Below are positions 33,759-42,437 of a stretch of 64,000 bases of DNA, in pieces. This DNA comes from Planctomycetia bacterium. Lineage in GTDB: Bacteria; Planctomycetota; Planctomycetia; Pirellulales; Thermoguttaceae. Where the stretch lies: positions 52,044 through 116,043 of the forward strand of contig JAUNBJ010000001.1 in NCBI GenBank assembly GCA_030535245.1, given 5' to 3'. The position numbers were made by a program, and so were the translations under genes. The first letter of the stretch is position 1; every line of letters begins with the position of its first letter. Below the pieces are notes generated by a model. The model saw only the letters and a list, made by a program, of their open reading frames with translations. It did not search any database and had not been told where the DNA came from.

Positions 33759-34928
33759 ATGAAGAAGATGCTTCCCGTCGTGTTGGTTTGGTTTGCCTCG
33801 GTCGTGATGGCTCAGGAAAAGTCGCTTTTTTTGCAGCCGTGGGACGAGAGCCTTCCGTATCCTGCCGCGTCGGAAGTGGAATTTCCGGAGGGGTTGCGGC
33901 ATGTGGTCGTTCAGGACTGCGATACCGATCCGGAGTGGAAATTTTTGCACGAGACGGCGGTCGGGTTTTGCGGCGACGAGCTGGTGGTGGCGTGGTATAA
34001 CAACCGGGAACACGAATTGAACGGCAAGACGATTCAGCGTGCCCGACGTTCGCGGGATGATGGGAAAACCTGGTCGGAACCGGAGCTGGTCAAAGGGGTT
34101 CCGGAGGATACGATGAAATACGTGGGGATTCAGTTTCTGGAGCAGGATGGGAAATTCTACGCGTTTTCCAACATGGAATTTGAGAAAGGTTCCGAAAGCC
34201 TCGCGGACTGCCTGCTGATGGAATACGACAAAGCGGCCCAAAAATGGAACGATGTGGGAATGGTCTGCAAGCGGTTTCTGGCCATGCAGCAGCCGATTTT
34301 GATGGACGATGGAAATTACGTGATTACAGGGAGTTACAACATCCGGGACGGGGCGAACAACGGGGTGATTCCGGTGGTTTACGTGTCGCAGGGGAAAGAG
34401 ATTTCCAAACCGTGGACGCGGTACCTGATGGACACGGAGTACGTCAACGTTTTTGCGGAAACGGCAATCGTGGTCAACGGGGCGAATATCCTCGGCGTGA
34501 CGCGGCTGGAGGCGTCGCCGTATCCGAATTTCTACGAAAGCAACGACTTTGGAAAAACGTGGCGGAAGCTGGCGAACAACACGTTCCTGGCCTGTAGCTC
34601 GAAATTTGCGGCGGGGACGCTCTCCAACGGCGTGCGGTATATCCTCTACAACCTGCCGCATTTTCCGCGGGACGCCCAGGGAAAACCGCAGCTGGACAAG
34701 CTCAATCGTAACCGTCATACGCTGGTTATTGCCACCGCCCAGCCGGGGGAGAAGGCGTTTACGAAAATCTGGAAACTTTCCGACCCCACCACGGAAACGA
34801 AGCAGTCCCTGTCGCATTATCCATGTGCGGTGGAGCATGACGGCAAGCTGTACGTCAGCTACACGGGCCAGCACACGAAACGCAACTGCGGCTTGACCAT
34901 TCTTCCGATCGCGTCGTTGAAAAAATAG
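33759..34928 (+). CDS. Secreted exo-sialidase-like BNR-repeat protein
   Basis: 389 residues from the ATG at 33759, with AGAAGGAG seven bases upstream. A signal peptide (1-18, ending VMAQ) is followed by a six-bladed beta-propeller-like sequence. Two Asp-box motifs are visible: SRDDGKTWSEP near residue 105 and SNDFGKTWRKL near 272. Such propellers occur in sialidases and related glycosidases. I did not place the arginine triad, so the activity may differ. The two sialate O-acetylesterase-like genes in the window make sialic-acid release a reasonable role. Lies 52 bp after the lipoprotein gene. Confidence 0.75.
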   Translation: MKKMLPVVLVWFASVVMAQEKSLFLQPWDESLPYPAASEVEFPEGLRHVVVQDCDTDPEWKFLHETAVGFCGDELVVAWYNNREHELNGKTIQRARRSRDDGKTWSEPELVKGVPEDTMKYVGIQFLEQDGKFYAFSNMEFEKGSESLADCLLMEYDKAAQKWNDVGMVCKRFLAMQQPILMDDGNYVITGSYNIRDGANNGVIPVVYVSQGKEISKPWTRYLMDTEYVNVFAETAIVVNGANILGVTRLEASPYPNFYESNDFGKTWRKLANNTFLACSSKFAAGTLSNGVRYILYNLPHFPRDAQGKPQLDKLNRNRHTLVIATAQPGEKAFTKIWKLSDPTTETKQSLSHYPCAVEHDGKLYVSYTGQHTKRNCGLTILPIASLKK

Positions 34929-34952
34929 CCCGGATTGGATTGGATTGAGCGT

Positions 34953-34983
34953 GAACGGGGCGTACTCTGGGTATTCCCCGTTC
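34953..34983 (+). terminator. Hairpin after the sialidase-like gene
   Basis: GAACGGGG (34953-34960) pairs with CCCCGTTC (34976-34983), 24 bases after the stop. The following bases (GTGTTATG) are not a proper T-run, so termination strength is uncertain. Confidence 0.5.
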
Positions 34984-35122
34984 GTGTTATGTCGTCTCTC
35001 GGATCGCTACGCTTTTCAATATTTATATTTTTCTCGAGCATCCCCCCCTTGTGCCATAATGTAATTTTGTATTACAATAACAAAAAATATGTTCTTGGAA
35101 TTTCAATGATTAAAGGAGTCGC

Positions 35123-36265
35123 ATGATGAAGATGAAAAGGATGCTGGTTGGGTTACTGGTGGTGATGATTTCGGGAGTTGCGTTGGCGCAGGAACCGGTG
35201 AGGAAATGGACTTCCAAAAAAGGGAAGGTTATCATCGAGGCAGCGTGGGATTCCGAAAAGGATCCCGACGAAAAAACGGTTTTTTTGCTGAAGGAGGGGA
35301 AACGACTCAAATATTCGTTTGAGAAACTTTCCGAAGCGGACCAGAAATACGTGACCGAAGGCCGTGCCCGAATCGCCAAAGAAAAGAAAGATTCGAATCA
35401 GAAGAAAGTCGCAGCGCTTCCCAGCAAGGTTCGCACCTTGCAGGCCAAAGCGGAACAGGGAGATGCCGAGGCACAATATAACCTGGGTCTTTACTATGCA
35501 GAGGGGGAGGACCAGGGGGGCGAACCCAACCTTGCCAAAGCGGTGGAATGGTTCATCAAGGCGGCGGAACAGGGGAATGCACCGGCACAATTTAATCTGG
35601 GGTCTTGCTATTATTATGGCGATGGCGTGAAACAAGACTTCACCAAAGCGGTGGAATGGTTCACCAAAGCGGCGGAACAGGGAAGTCCTGAAGCACAATA
35701 CAATCTTGGGGTTTGCTACCAAAATGGTGAGGGGGTTAAACAAAACCCCGCCAAAGCGATGGAATGGTTCACCAAAGCGGCGGAACAGGGGGATACGCTG
35801 GCACAATATAATCTTGGGTTTTGCTACGAAAACGGCCTGAGTGTCGATAAAGACCTCACCAAAGCGGTGAAATGGTACACCAAAGCGGCAGAGCAGGGGA
35901 GTGCTCTGGCACAATATAGTCTTGGGGTTTGTTACCAAAATGGCGTGGGGGTTGATAAAAACCCTGCCAAAGCGATGGAATGGTGGACGAAGGCGGCCGA
36001 GCAGGGGGATGCTCTGGCACAATATAATCTTGGGTTTTGCTGCGAAAATGGCCAGGGCGTTGATAAAGACCTCACCAAAGCGGTGGAATGGTACACCAAA
36101 GCGGCCGAACAGGGATTTGCTCCGGCGCAATATAGTCTTGGGGTTTGCTACCAAAACAGCGTAGGTGTCGATAAAGACCCTGCCAAAGCGGTGGAATGGT
36201 TCACCAAAGCGGCAGAGCAGGGAATCGATCCGGCTAAAGAAAAGTTGAAAGAACTAAAAAAATAA
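35123..36265 (+). CDS. Exported SHD1-Sel1 repeat protein
   Basis: 380 residues. Signal peptide 1-22 (ending ALAQ). Residues ~27-72 (RKWTSKKGKVIIEAAW, VFLLKEGKRLKY, LSEADQKYV) match SHD1, a small domain common in planctomycetes. Then come seven 36-residue Sel1 repeats of the pattern AQYNLGVCYQNGxGVxKDxxKAVEW plus TKAAEQG. Sel1 solenoids bind protein partners. The repeats are very similar at DNA level, so recombination could change their number. AAAGGAG precedes the ATG. A second, truncated Sel1 gene with the same 3' flank lies downstream, so this locus was duplicated in tandem. Confidence 0.85.
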   Translation: MMKMKRMLVGLLVVMISGVALAQEPVRKWTSKKGKVIIEAAWDSEKDPDEKTVFLLKEGKRLKYSFEKLSEADQKYVTEGRARIAKEKKDSNQKKVAALPSKVRTLQAKAEQGDAEAQYNLGLYYAEGEDQGGEPNLAKAVEWFIKAAEQGNAPAQFNLGSCYYYGDGVKQDFTKAVEWFTKAAEQGSPEAQYNLGVCYQNGEGVKQNPAKAMEWFTKAAEQGDTLAQYNLGFCYENGLSVDKDLTKAVKWYTKAAEQGSALAQYSLGVCYQNGVGVDKNPAKAMEWWTKAAEQGDALAQYNLGFCCENGQGVDKDLTKAVEWYTKAAEQGFAPAQYSLGVCYQNSVGVDKDPAKAVEWFTKAAEQGIDPAKEKLKELKK

Positions 36266-36307
36266 CGGTTCGGGGAGCATGGCGATCCTCCGATTTTAAC
36301 CGTTTTT
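36264..36307 (+). terminator. Stem-loop terminator after the Sel1 gene
   Basis: AACGGTT (36264-36270) pairs with AACCGTT (36298-36304), with an inner CGGGGAG/CCTCCG partial stem, followed by TTTTT. The same flank is repeated, with changes, after the second Sel1 copy at 36945. Confidence 0.6.
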
Positions 36308-36443
36308 GCTGTGTGGAATATGCGTATTGCAGGAAAGGCGACTTTTTAAGGAATCGCGACCCCCTCCCTGCGCCATAATACAATTTTGTACCATAATAAA
36401 AGGAATATCTCTTGTGAATTTCAATTGTTAACGGAGGCGTACG

Positions 36444-36948
36444 ATGAAAAAAATGCGGGTTGGGGTGGTGGTCGTGATTTTGTTGGTGGTCGTGGTGATA
36501 TCGGGGCTTGTATTTGTGCGAAAATCTGGATGGGATTTTCCCAATGTCTTTAATTTGAATCATGCCATGGAAAATTACACGGTCTTGACGTTACAAGTCG
36601 AAGCAGCACAGGGAGATGTTCTGGCGCAATATAATCTTGGGCTTTGCTACTACTGCTGTGTCCAAAAAATAAATAATATTCGTCTAAAAGTTTTCGGAGG
36701 GGTGGGCGTCCCCGCCCACCCATTAGGGCGTAAGCCCTAACAAAAGGTTAGGAAAAGGCTAACGCCTTTTTTGGTGGGCGAGGACGCCCACCCCTCCGTA
36801 GACATTGCCATAATTTATAAGAGGGACGCAACACTGCTATGGCGAGGGGGTTGAACAAGACCTCACCAAAGCGGTGGAGTGGCTTACCAAAGCGGCAGAG
36901 CAGGGAAACGAGCCGGCTAAAGAAAAGTTGAAAGAACTAAAAAAATAA
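36444..36948 (+). pseudogene. Truncated Sel1-repeat gene split by a MITE-like insertion
   Basis: The frame from the ATG at 36444 encodes a membrane or signal segment (VGVVVVILLVVVVISGLVFV) and the start of a Sel1 repeat (AQYNLGLCYY), then enters foreign sequence and stops at 36740. After the insertion the repeat resumes at 36839 (GEGVEQDLTKAVEW, TKAAEQGNEPAKEKLKELKK) and ends at 36948. Removing the 175-bp element and one 6-bp target copy restores a continuous ~106-residue protein. Its 3' end and flank closely match those of the intact Sel1 gene upstream, so this copy arose by duplication and later shrank. Confidence 0.8.
36658..36832. mobile_element. MITE-like palindromic insertion with 6-bp target duplication
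   Basis: 175 bp flanked by direct repeats ACTGCT (36652-36657 and 36833-36838). The two halves are inverted copies of each other: CGGAGGGGTGGGCGTCC plus CGCCCACC on the left, and GGTGGGCG plus GGACGCCCACCCCTCCG on the right. An inner pair, GGCGTAAGCC and GGCTAACGCC, follows. The outer ends (GTGTCCAAAAAATAAATAAT and, inverted, GTTGCGTCCCTCTTATAAAT) are imperfect terminal inverted repeats. No transposase is encoded, so it would be moved by an enzyme elsewhere. Confidence 0.75.
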
Positions 36949-37136
36949 CGGTTCGGGGAGCGTGGCGATCCTCCGATTTTTATCGTTTCCAGGCGGTGTG
37001 GATACAAGTCTTACACGACGGCTTCTGTCGTCTTGCTGGAAAGCGTAAATCCCTCGTTTTGGCCTACGAAAGCGGTTTTTAGAAGGAGCCTTTAGAAGGT
37101 GGTGTAAAAAATTTTGGGGGAAGTTCTTTTATCCCC

Positions 37137-37164
37137 TTGAATCCGCTGGTAAAAAGGTTAAAAT
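37137..37164 (+). promoter_or_regulatory. Putative sigma70 promoter of plsC-cdsA
   Basis: TTGAAT (37137-37142), 16-base spacer, TAAAAT (37159-37164). It overlaps the 5' part of the open frame, which supports the ATG at 37227 rather than the TTG at 37137 as start of the acyltransferase. Confidence 0.5.
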
Positions 37165-37226
37165 GGAGGGCGTTCCTTTTCGTAAGAGAATTCCTTTTAG
37201 GGTACTCCACGCCTGTTGGCAAATTT

Positions 37227-37841
37227 ATGGATAAAATTATTGGTCGTGCGATATTGGCGCTTTTGGCACAGTTTCTCAGCGGAGCGTCGTCACGATGGTA
37301 CCAGTCCCAACCGGACACGTGCCAGCGGGTATATTATGCCAATCACACGAGCCATTTAGATATTTTGGTGATTTGGGCGTCGTTGCCGGCGTATGTGCGT
37401 AAGGTGGTTCGTCCGGTGGCGGCCAAGGATTACTGGTCGGCGGGGCCGATTCGGCGGTACATTGCCAAGCGGTTGTTCAACGCGATTTTGCTGGAGCGTC
37501 AGAACGTTTCGGTGCATCGGAATCCGGTTGCCGGGCTGCTGGACGAAATGGAGGACAAATACTCCATCATTATTTTTCCTGAGGGGGGGCGGCAATCTTC
37601 CGACCAGATGGCGGAATTTAAGAGTGGTTTGTATTACATGTGCAAACACCGACCGGAGCTGGAGTTGGTGCCGATATATATTGACAACATGAATCGCATT
37701 CTGCCTCGTGGAACGTACCTTCCGGTTCCGCTTTTAAGTCGGATCGTGTTTGGGCCACCGTTGTGGCTGGAGAAAAACGAGAAAAAGCAGGATTTTCTGG
37801 CACGTGCGCGGCAGGCGGTGTTGGATTTGAAAGGAAAATAA
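37227..37841 (+). CDS. plsC: 1-acyl-glycerol-3-phosphate acyltransferase
   Basis: 204 residues from the ATG at 37227; the frame is open 30 codons further upstream to a TTG, but a likely promoter lies there. NHTSHLD at residues 39-45 is the catalytic HxxxxD motif and FPEGGR at 117-122 is the glycerophosphate-binding motif. The enzyme makes phosphatidic acid at the inner membrane. Three bases separate it from the next gene, a CDP-diglyceride synthase, whose substrate is phosphatidic acid, so the pair forms a phospholipid-synthesis operon. The ribosome site is weak. Confidence 0.85.
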   Translation: MDKIIGRAILALLAQFLSGASSRWYQSQPDTCQRVYYANHTSHLDILVIWASLPAYVRKVVRPVAAKDYWSAGPIRRYIAKRLFNAILLERQNVSVHRNPVAGLLDEMEDKYSIIIFPEGGRQSSDQMAEFKSGLYYMCKHRPELELVPIYIDNMNRILPRGTYLPVPLLSRIVFGPPLWLEKNEKKQDFLARARQAVLDLKGK

Positions 37842-37844
37842 TTC

Positions 37845-38969
37845 GTGGATTACCGGACACTGGGATTGGTATTGATCGTGTTGGCGCTTTTGGGGAGCGC
37901 GTCGATAGTGGCGTCGCTTTTACAGCGTCAGTCCGTACCGGGGATGGATCCGCTGATATTGGACAAATTCTGTTCCCGGTTGCGGGGATGGTGGCTTTTT
38001 TTGTCGCTGGTGGCTGCCGCGATGCTTTTGGGAAATGGGGTGGTGGTGTTCCTGTTTGGTGGCATGTCGTTCTGGGCGATGCGGGAGTTCATCACGTTGA
38101 CCCCTACACGACCGGCCGACCACCGACCGTTGTTTCTGGTTTTTTTCATCTGCATTCCGTTACAGTTTTTGTTGGTATGGCTGGAGCTTTATGATGTATA
38201 CTCGGTCTTGATACCGACGTATGTCTTTTTGCTGATCCCCATATTCATGGCCATTTTTGGGGATACGAAGCGTTATCTGGAGCGGGTGGCGCAGATTTCG
38301 GCAGCACTTTTGATTTGTGTTTACTGTTTGAGTTACGCGCCGGCGTTGTTGACGCTGGAATCCCGTCCGGAGGAGGTGCCGAGTCCCACGTCGGCGGTGG
38401 AGGCGGCAGCGGTATCGGAATCGGTTGCGGAGGGGGCGGCAAGGGGGTCGGCGTCGCTTTCCGGGGTGGAGAATGCAGCGACGGGGGCGGGGCTGCTCTG
38501 TTTTTTCCTGTTGATGACGCAGTTGACGGAGATATTCCAATACGTTTCGCTTCAGTTTGTGCCAACGCAGCATTGCATTGCACCGTCGATCAACACGTCG
38601 CGGACGTGGGAGGGGCTGGCGACAAGCTGCCTGGGGGTCATGCTGGCGGGGACGTTGCTTTATTGGGCGACGCCGTTCCCCTTTTGGCTGGCAGGGATCA
38701 TGTCGTTTGTGATTGCGGTAATGAGCTTTGGCGGCTCGTTGACGTTATCGGCCATCAAGCGGGATCGTGGGGTGCGTGATTATGGAACGTTGGTGGTGGG
38801 GCATGGGGGAATATTGGATCGAATCGACACGATCTGTTTTTCCGCACCGATTTTCTTCCATTTAACGAAGATGTATCTCTATTTTGCCACGGCCGCAACC
38901 CCAGGAGACGTGACCGCGATGTTATTTTCATGGCTGATGCTCTATAGCACTTTGGGAATTGATAATTGA
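37845..38969 (+). CDS. cdsA: Phosphatidate cytidylyltransferase
   Basis: 374 residues starting at GTG 37845 after AAAGGAAA. Around eight membrane segments. The family signature near residues 298-326 is clear: SAIKRDRGVRDYG, then GHGGILDRID. It makes CDP-diacylglycerol from phosphatidate and CTP. A polar Glu/Ala/Ser-rich insert (about 178-208) splits the membrane segments and is unlike E. coli CdsA; the layout is nearer YnbB-like members. The last codons and stop (ATTGATAATTGA) belong to an A/T-rich repeat. Partner of the upstream plsC. Confidence 0.88.
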   Translation: MDYRTLGLVLIVLALLGSASIVASLLQRQSVPGMDPLILDKFCSRLRGWWLFLSLVAAAMLLGNGVVVFLFGGMSFWAMREFITLTPTRPADHRPLFLVFFICIPLQFLLVWLELYDVYSVLIPTYVFLLIPIFMAIFGDTKRYLERVAQISAALLICVYCLSYAPALLTLESRPEEVPSPTSAVEAAAVSESVAEGAARGSASLSGVENAATGAGLLCFFLLMTQLTEIFQYVSLQFVPTQHCIAPSINTSRTWEGLATSCLGVMLAGTLLYWATPFPFWLAGIMSFVIAVMSFGGSLTLSAIKRDRGVRDYGTLVVGHGGILDRIDTICFSAPIFFHLTKMYLYFATAATPGDVTAMLFSWLMLYSTLGIDN

Positions 38970-38977
38970 TAATTATT
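38958..38977 (+). repeat. ATTGATAATTGATAATTATT repeat at the cdsA stop
   Basis: The repeat encodes the last residues and the TGA stop of cdsA. Related sequence occurs at 57408-57420 and, inverted, at 57514-57538. Confidence 0.6.
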
Positions 38978-39030
38978 CTTGTTCCGTTTTTTGATGCATC
39001 GTGCGGGAAGCTGTTGGGGTTTGAGAGACG

Positions 39031-39654
39031 CTACCGAACCAGAGCGTTGCCATCCCGAAAATAGACGCGTCCGTCGGCAATCCACTGCAATACCTGCGGG
39101 AGTAAAACCTGCTCGGCATCCCGCATGACACGGTTCTGGAGCGTTTCGGGCGTGTCGTCGGGCAGGACGGGAACCGCCTTTTGCGCCAGAATCGGCCCCG
39201 TATCGGTTCCACAATCCACGAAATGCACCGTCGCCCCGGCCAGCTTCACCCCACGCGCAATGGCCGCCTCGTGAACCTTCAGCCCATGATACCCCTTGCC
39301 ACAAAACGACGGGATGAGCGACGGGTGCATGTTGATCATCCGATGTTCGTATTTCTGGACGATACTTTCCGGCAGCACGACCAGAAATCCGGCCAACACG
39401 ACCAGATCGGGCTGGAAACCGTCTATCATTTCGAGCAGTTTCTGATGAAAATCGCTCCGGTTCTCAAACGCTTTGGGCGAAAGAAACCGCACCGGAACGC
39501 CCGCCAGACACCCCCGCTCAAGGGCCACCGAATGCGGGTTGTTGCTGATAATACCCGCCACCCGGACGCCGGTTAATTCTTTGCGTTCAATCGCGTTCAG
39601 GATGGTTTGCAGGTTGGAACCATTTCCTGAAACAAGCACGACGATATTCAACAT
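39031..39654 (-). CDS. purN: Phosphoribosylglycinamide formyltransferase
   Basis: 207 residues, the usual length. It formylates glycinamide ribonucleotide with 10-formyltetrahydrofolate in purine synthesis. VLVSGNGSNLQ (residues 6-16) binds the phosphate. NMHPSLIPSFCG (~107-118) carries the catalytic asparagine and histidine, and VDCGTDTGPIL (~143-153) carries the catalytic aspartate. A good promoter lies just upstream (39711-39684). Monocistronic and convergent with cdsA. Confidence 0.95.
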   Translation of the reverse strand: MLNIVVLVSGNGSNLQTILNAIERKELTGVRVAGIISNNPHSVALERGCLAGVPVRFLSPKAFENRSDFHQKLLEMIDGFQPDLVVLAGFLVVLPESIVQKYEHRMINMHPSLIPSFCGKGYHGLKVHEAAIARGVKLAGATVHFVDCGTDTGPILAQKAVPVLPDDTPETLQNRVMRDAEQVLLPQVLQWIADGRVYFRDGNALVR

Positions 39655-39683
39655 TTCACTCTCCCGTATTTCGATACGCGAGT

Positions 39684-39711
39684 ATTATAACGGAAAAATA
39701 AAAAATGGCAA
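39684..39711 (-). promoter_or_regulatory. Sigma70 promoter of purN
   Basis: On the minus strand TTGCCA (39711-39706), a 16-base spacer that is T-rich, and TATAAT (39689-39684). Start near 39678, about 24 bases before the ATG. CGTATTTCGATACG downstream is a small palindrome that could be an operator. Confidence 0.65.
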
Positions 39712-39746
39712 GCGCCGTTCTCCCCCGGATACCCCTTCGGGAGGAT

Positions 39747-42281
39747 TCAGGCTTGGGGCACGTTCTTTGCCGGATTCAAATTTTCTCCCGTTTTCCGAAT
39801 CCGTTTGACAAAAACCTTCCCCAGAGGGCTGATCAAAAGCGCCGGCGTGAGGAACATATCCGCCAGAACCGCCGTCACCAGCAAAATGCAAAGCATCCAC
39901 GCAAAACGTGCTACCGGCATGAAACCGCTTGCACAGAACACCAGGAACGAAAAACCACAAATGAACGCGGTCTGGAGCATGGCGTTGGCACAGTGCGTGT
40001 AGGCGTAAATCACGGCGTCCCGTCGTTCCCGTCCGTCGGCAATCCCCCGTTTGAACCACGTGAGGAAATGGAGCGTTCCGTCCACCGTAATTCCCAACGC
40101 GACGCTGGCGGTCATCATGGAACCAATGTCGATTTCGATGTTCAGAAACGCAAAAATGCCGAAAATCACGACGCTGGGAAAGATGTTCGGCAGCATGGCC
40201 ACAATCCCGGCACGAACGCCGCGAAGCAAGGCGATCATCGTGACGACGATCAGCCCAAAGGCCATGAAGAAACTGTCGATCAGGTCTTTCAAAAGCTGCT
40301 TTTGTGCCTGAAACACCAACGGAATGGCCCCGGTCACGACGGTAGAAACCTCCTCGACACGCAAATGCGGGCGGCCTTTTTCCGGCTTGAAATTTTTCCG
40401 TTCGGCAAATTTCTTCGCGATGGCGGCCAGGTGCGGCGAATCCTTCACCCGCTGTTCGGCGATACGGCAATCGATTCCCGCGTCGTACAACGTTTCGTAA
40501 ACCACCCCTTCCAGTTTCTTCAAAAAGGGTGCGTAATCCATTTGCAGGTTGGCTGGAACCCGCAGGCTGATACGCCAGAGCCATTCTTCCGGAGCGTCGT
40601 AGAAATAGCCGGAACCTTTCAAAGCATCGATATTCTCGCCGAGCTGTGTGTTCGCTTTCCGTCGGGCGATCGCGGCCCCCGAACCTCGGCGGGTTAGCTT
40701 GGGCAGGTCGGGCAGAAAGTCCAAAAGCGTCATCGTCCCGTCGGCCCCCTCGACCTGAGAAACCGCATCGTCCACCAGCTTCACCAACTCGCACTGCTCC
40801 AGCCAGGTGCAATCCTCATTCCCCGCCTTCGGAATCCGCAGGATCACCTCGATCGGAACCAGCCCGCCGAATTTCTCCTCCAGATAGTTATAATCTATAA
40901 TGACTTCGTTTTTATCCGGAAGCATCCCGTGCAGCGAAACCGTCGTTTTCAACGTGCATTCCAGCTCCGGCCCCGCGTCGGTATGCTGTATCTGGAACAT
41001 GCAGGGAAGTGCCAGCCCCAAAAGAATCAGGGCGATGGCAATGATCCCCCAGTGCGTTCGCGCGATAAACAGGGCCAGCATGTGCCAAAGCCGGTCGCTT
41101 TTTCGATTCATGGCCAGCTTTTTTTCCTGCCCCCCGGTGTGAATCCCGGAAAGGGTATAGCGAAACGGCGGCACGTTTTCCCACCACGACGGCAAAAACA
41201 AAAACAGGCAAAGGGTTCCCAATGACAGGGACAAGGAGGAGTAAATGCCGAAATTACGAATCGGTGTCACCTGACTGATCGCCAGCGACCCCATCCCCAA
41301 CACCGTGGTAAACGTCGCCAGAAAACAGGGAAGCCACCCCTTCCGCAGGGTGCTCATCACGGCCCCCTTTTCCCCCGTTTCACGCACCGCGTCCCGGTAG
41401 TAGTTGGCCAGATGAATCCCGCATTCCAGCGTCAGCACAAACACCAGCGACGACACCAAAAGCGAAATGGAATCCATATGCGACCCGGTGAAATAAATCA
41501 GTCCGGGGCCAAATTCCTCGTTCAGAATAGCCAGCGAGAATACCGTTACCGTCAGCACAAAATTCCGAAGCGAGACGGCCAGCAGGCAGAAACAGACCGT
41601 CGCGAAAATGGGGAGCAGCGTCCGCCGGGACGTGTTGCTGGCGTCGTCGATGGCCACGCTGTCGCAGCTCGAACCGGCGATATGAATCTGCTGGTGCGAA
41701 AGCCCGGTGAAAAGCATGGTATCGTCGTAAACCTTTTTCAGAACCGCGTGCCGATCCTGCGCCCCCACAGGCGACATGACCGCGACGATCGCCCCCTGCT
41801 TGCGGTCGCGGCTGATCAGCCAGCCGGAAAGCCGCTCCTCCGCCAAAAGTCGCGGACGTTTGGGCGGGTCCAGATTCTGAGCAGCATACGCAGCACGAAT
41901 ATCCTTTTCCAGCTTCTCCAGCATTTGCCGCGTCGTCATGACCCGCGCGAAATACGACGCCATCGGTTTGCCTTTTGCGTCTTTTCCCGGCGACTCCATC
42001 AGGCGATTGGCCAGCATTTCCTGAATCTCGTCGTCCGGCCCCAGCCCGTCCCAACTGATCATCAGCAACTCGTCCGTCCCGAAATGCCCCCAGAACCACT
42101 GGCACTTCCGCGTTTCCGGGAACGTCGTTGGAAACCAGTCGATCACCCGGTTCGAGCTGGTCTTTTTCGCCTCGTTCGCACCATACAGAATGAAACCATA
42201 AAGCACCGCCAGCAAAAGCAGGATCAACCACCGCAACGGAGCGTTCAAAAACCGATCGCATTTTTCTTCAGGATGAGACAT
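39747..42281 (-). CDS. RND/MMPL superfamily exporter
   Basis: 844 residues. Architecture is two RND halves: helix at 17-36, large periplasmic loop, helix block about 220-370, helix about 405-425, second loop, helix block about 660-830. Inside the helix blocks, segments such as IDIGSMMTASVALGITVDGTLHFLTWF match the sterol-sensing-like cores of MMPL and HpnN-type transporters. A proton- or sodium-driven export of lipids or hydrophobic compounds is likely; the cargo is not known. It is the last gene of the large minus-strand cluster, 156 bases after the DUF4175-like gene, where a separate promoter may exist. Confidence 0.85.
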   Translation of the reverse strand: MSHPEEKCDRFLNAPLRWLILLLLAVLYGFILYGANEAKKTSSNRVIDWFPTTFPETRKCQWFWGHFGTDELLMISWDGLGPDDEIQEMLANRLMESPGKDAKGKPMASYFARVMTTRQMLEKLEKDIRAAYAAQNLDPPKRPRLLAEERLSGWLISRDRKQGAIVAVMSPVGAQDRHAVLKKVYDDTMLFTGLSHQQIHIAGSSCDSVAIDDASNTSRRTLLPIFATVCFCLLAVSLRNFVLTVTVFSLAILNEEFGPGLIYFTGSHMDSISLLVSSLVFVLTLECGIHLANYYRDAVRETGEKGAVMSTLRKGWLPCFLATFTTVLGMGSLAISQVTPIRNFGIYSSLSLSLGTLCLFLFLPSWWENVPPFRYTLSGIHTGGQEKKLAMNRKSDRLWHMLALFIARTHWGIIAIALILLGLALPCMFQIQHTDAGPELECTLKTTVSLHGMLPDKNEVIIDYNYLEEKFGGLVPIEVILRIPKAGNEDCTWLEQCELVKLVDDAVSQVEGADGTMTLLDFLPDLPKLTRRGSGAAIARRKANTQLGENIDALKGSGYFYDAPEEWLWRISLRVPANLQMDYAPFLKKLEGVVYETLYDAGIDCRIAEQRVKDSPHLAAIAKKFAERKNFKPEKGRPHLRVEEVSTVVTGAIPLVFQAQKQLLKDLIDSFFMAFGLIVVTMIALLRGVRAGIVAMLPNIFPSVVIFGIFAFLNIEIDIGSMMTASVALGITVDGTLHFLTWFKRGIADGRERRDAVIYAYTHCANAMLQTAFICGFSFLVFCASGFMPVARFAWMLCILLVTAVLADMFLTPALLISPLGKVFVKRIRKTGENLNPAKNVPQA

Positions 42282-42437
42282 TTTTTCTTCCCTGTAGGGG
42301 TCGGACTAAAAACCAATCTCCCCTAACATACATCATTTTCCCCCCCTTGGGAAGTCCGAGAAACCCATTTTTTCACAAATTCTACCATACGCTGTTAAGC
42401 TGCGAAAAAGACGGGAAGTTTAACCTCGGAATCCTCC

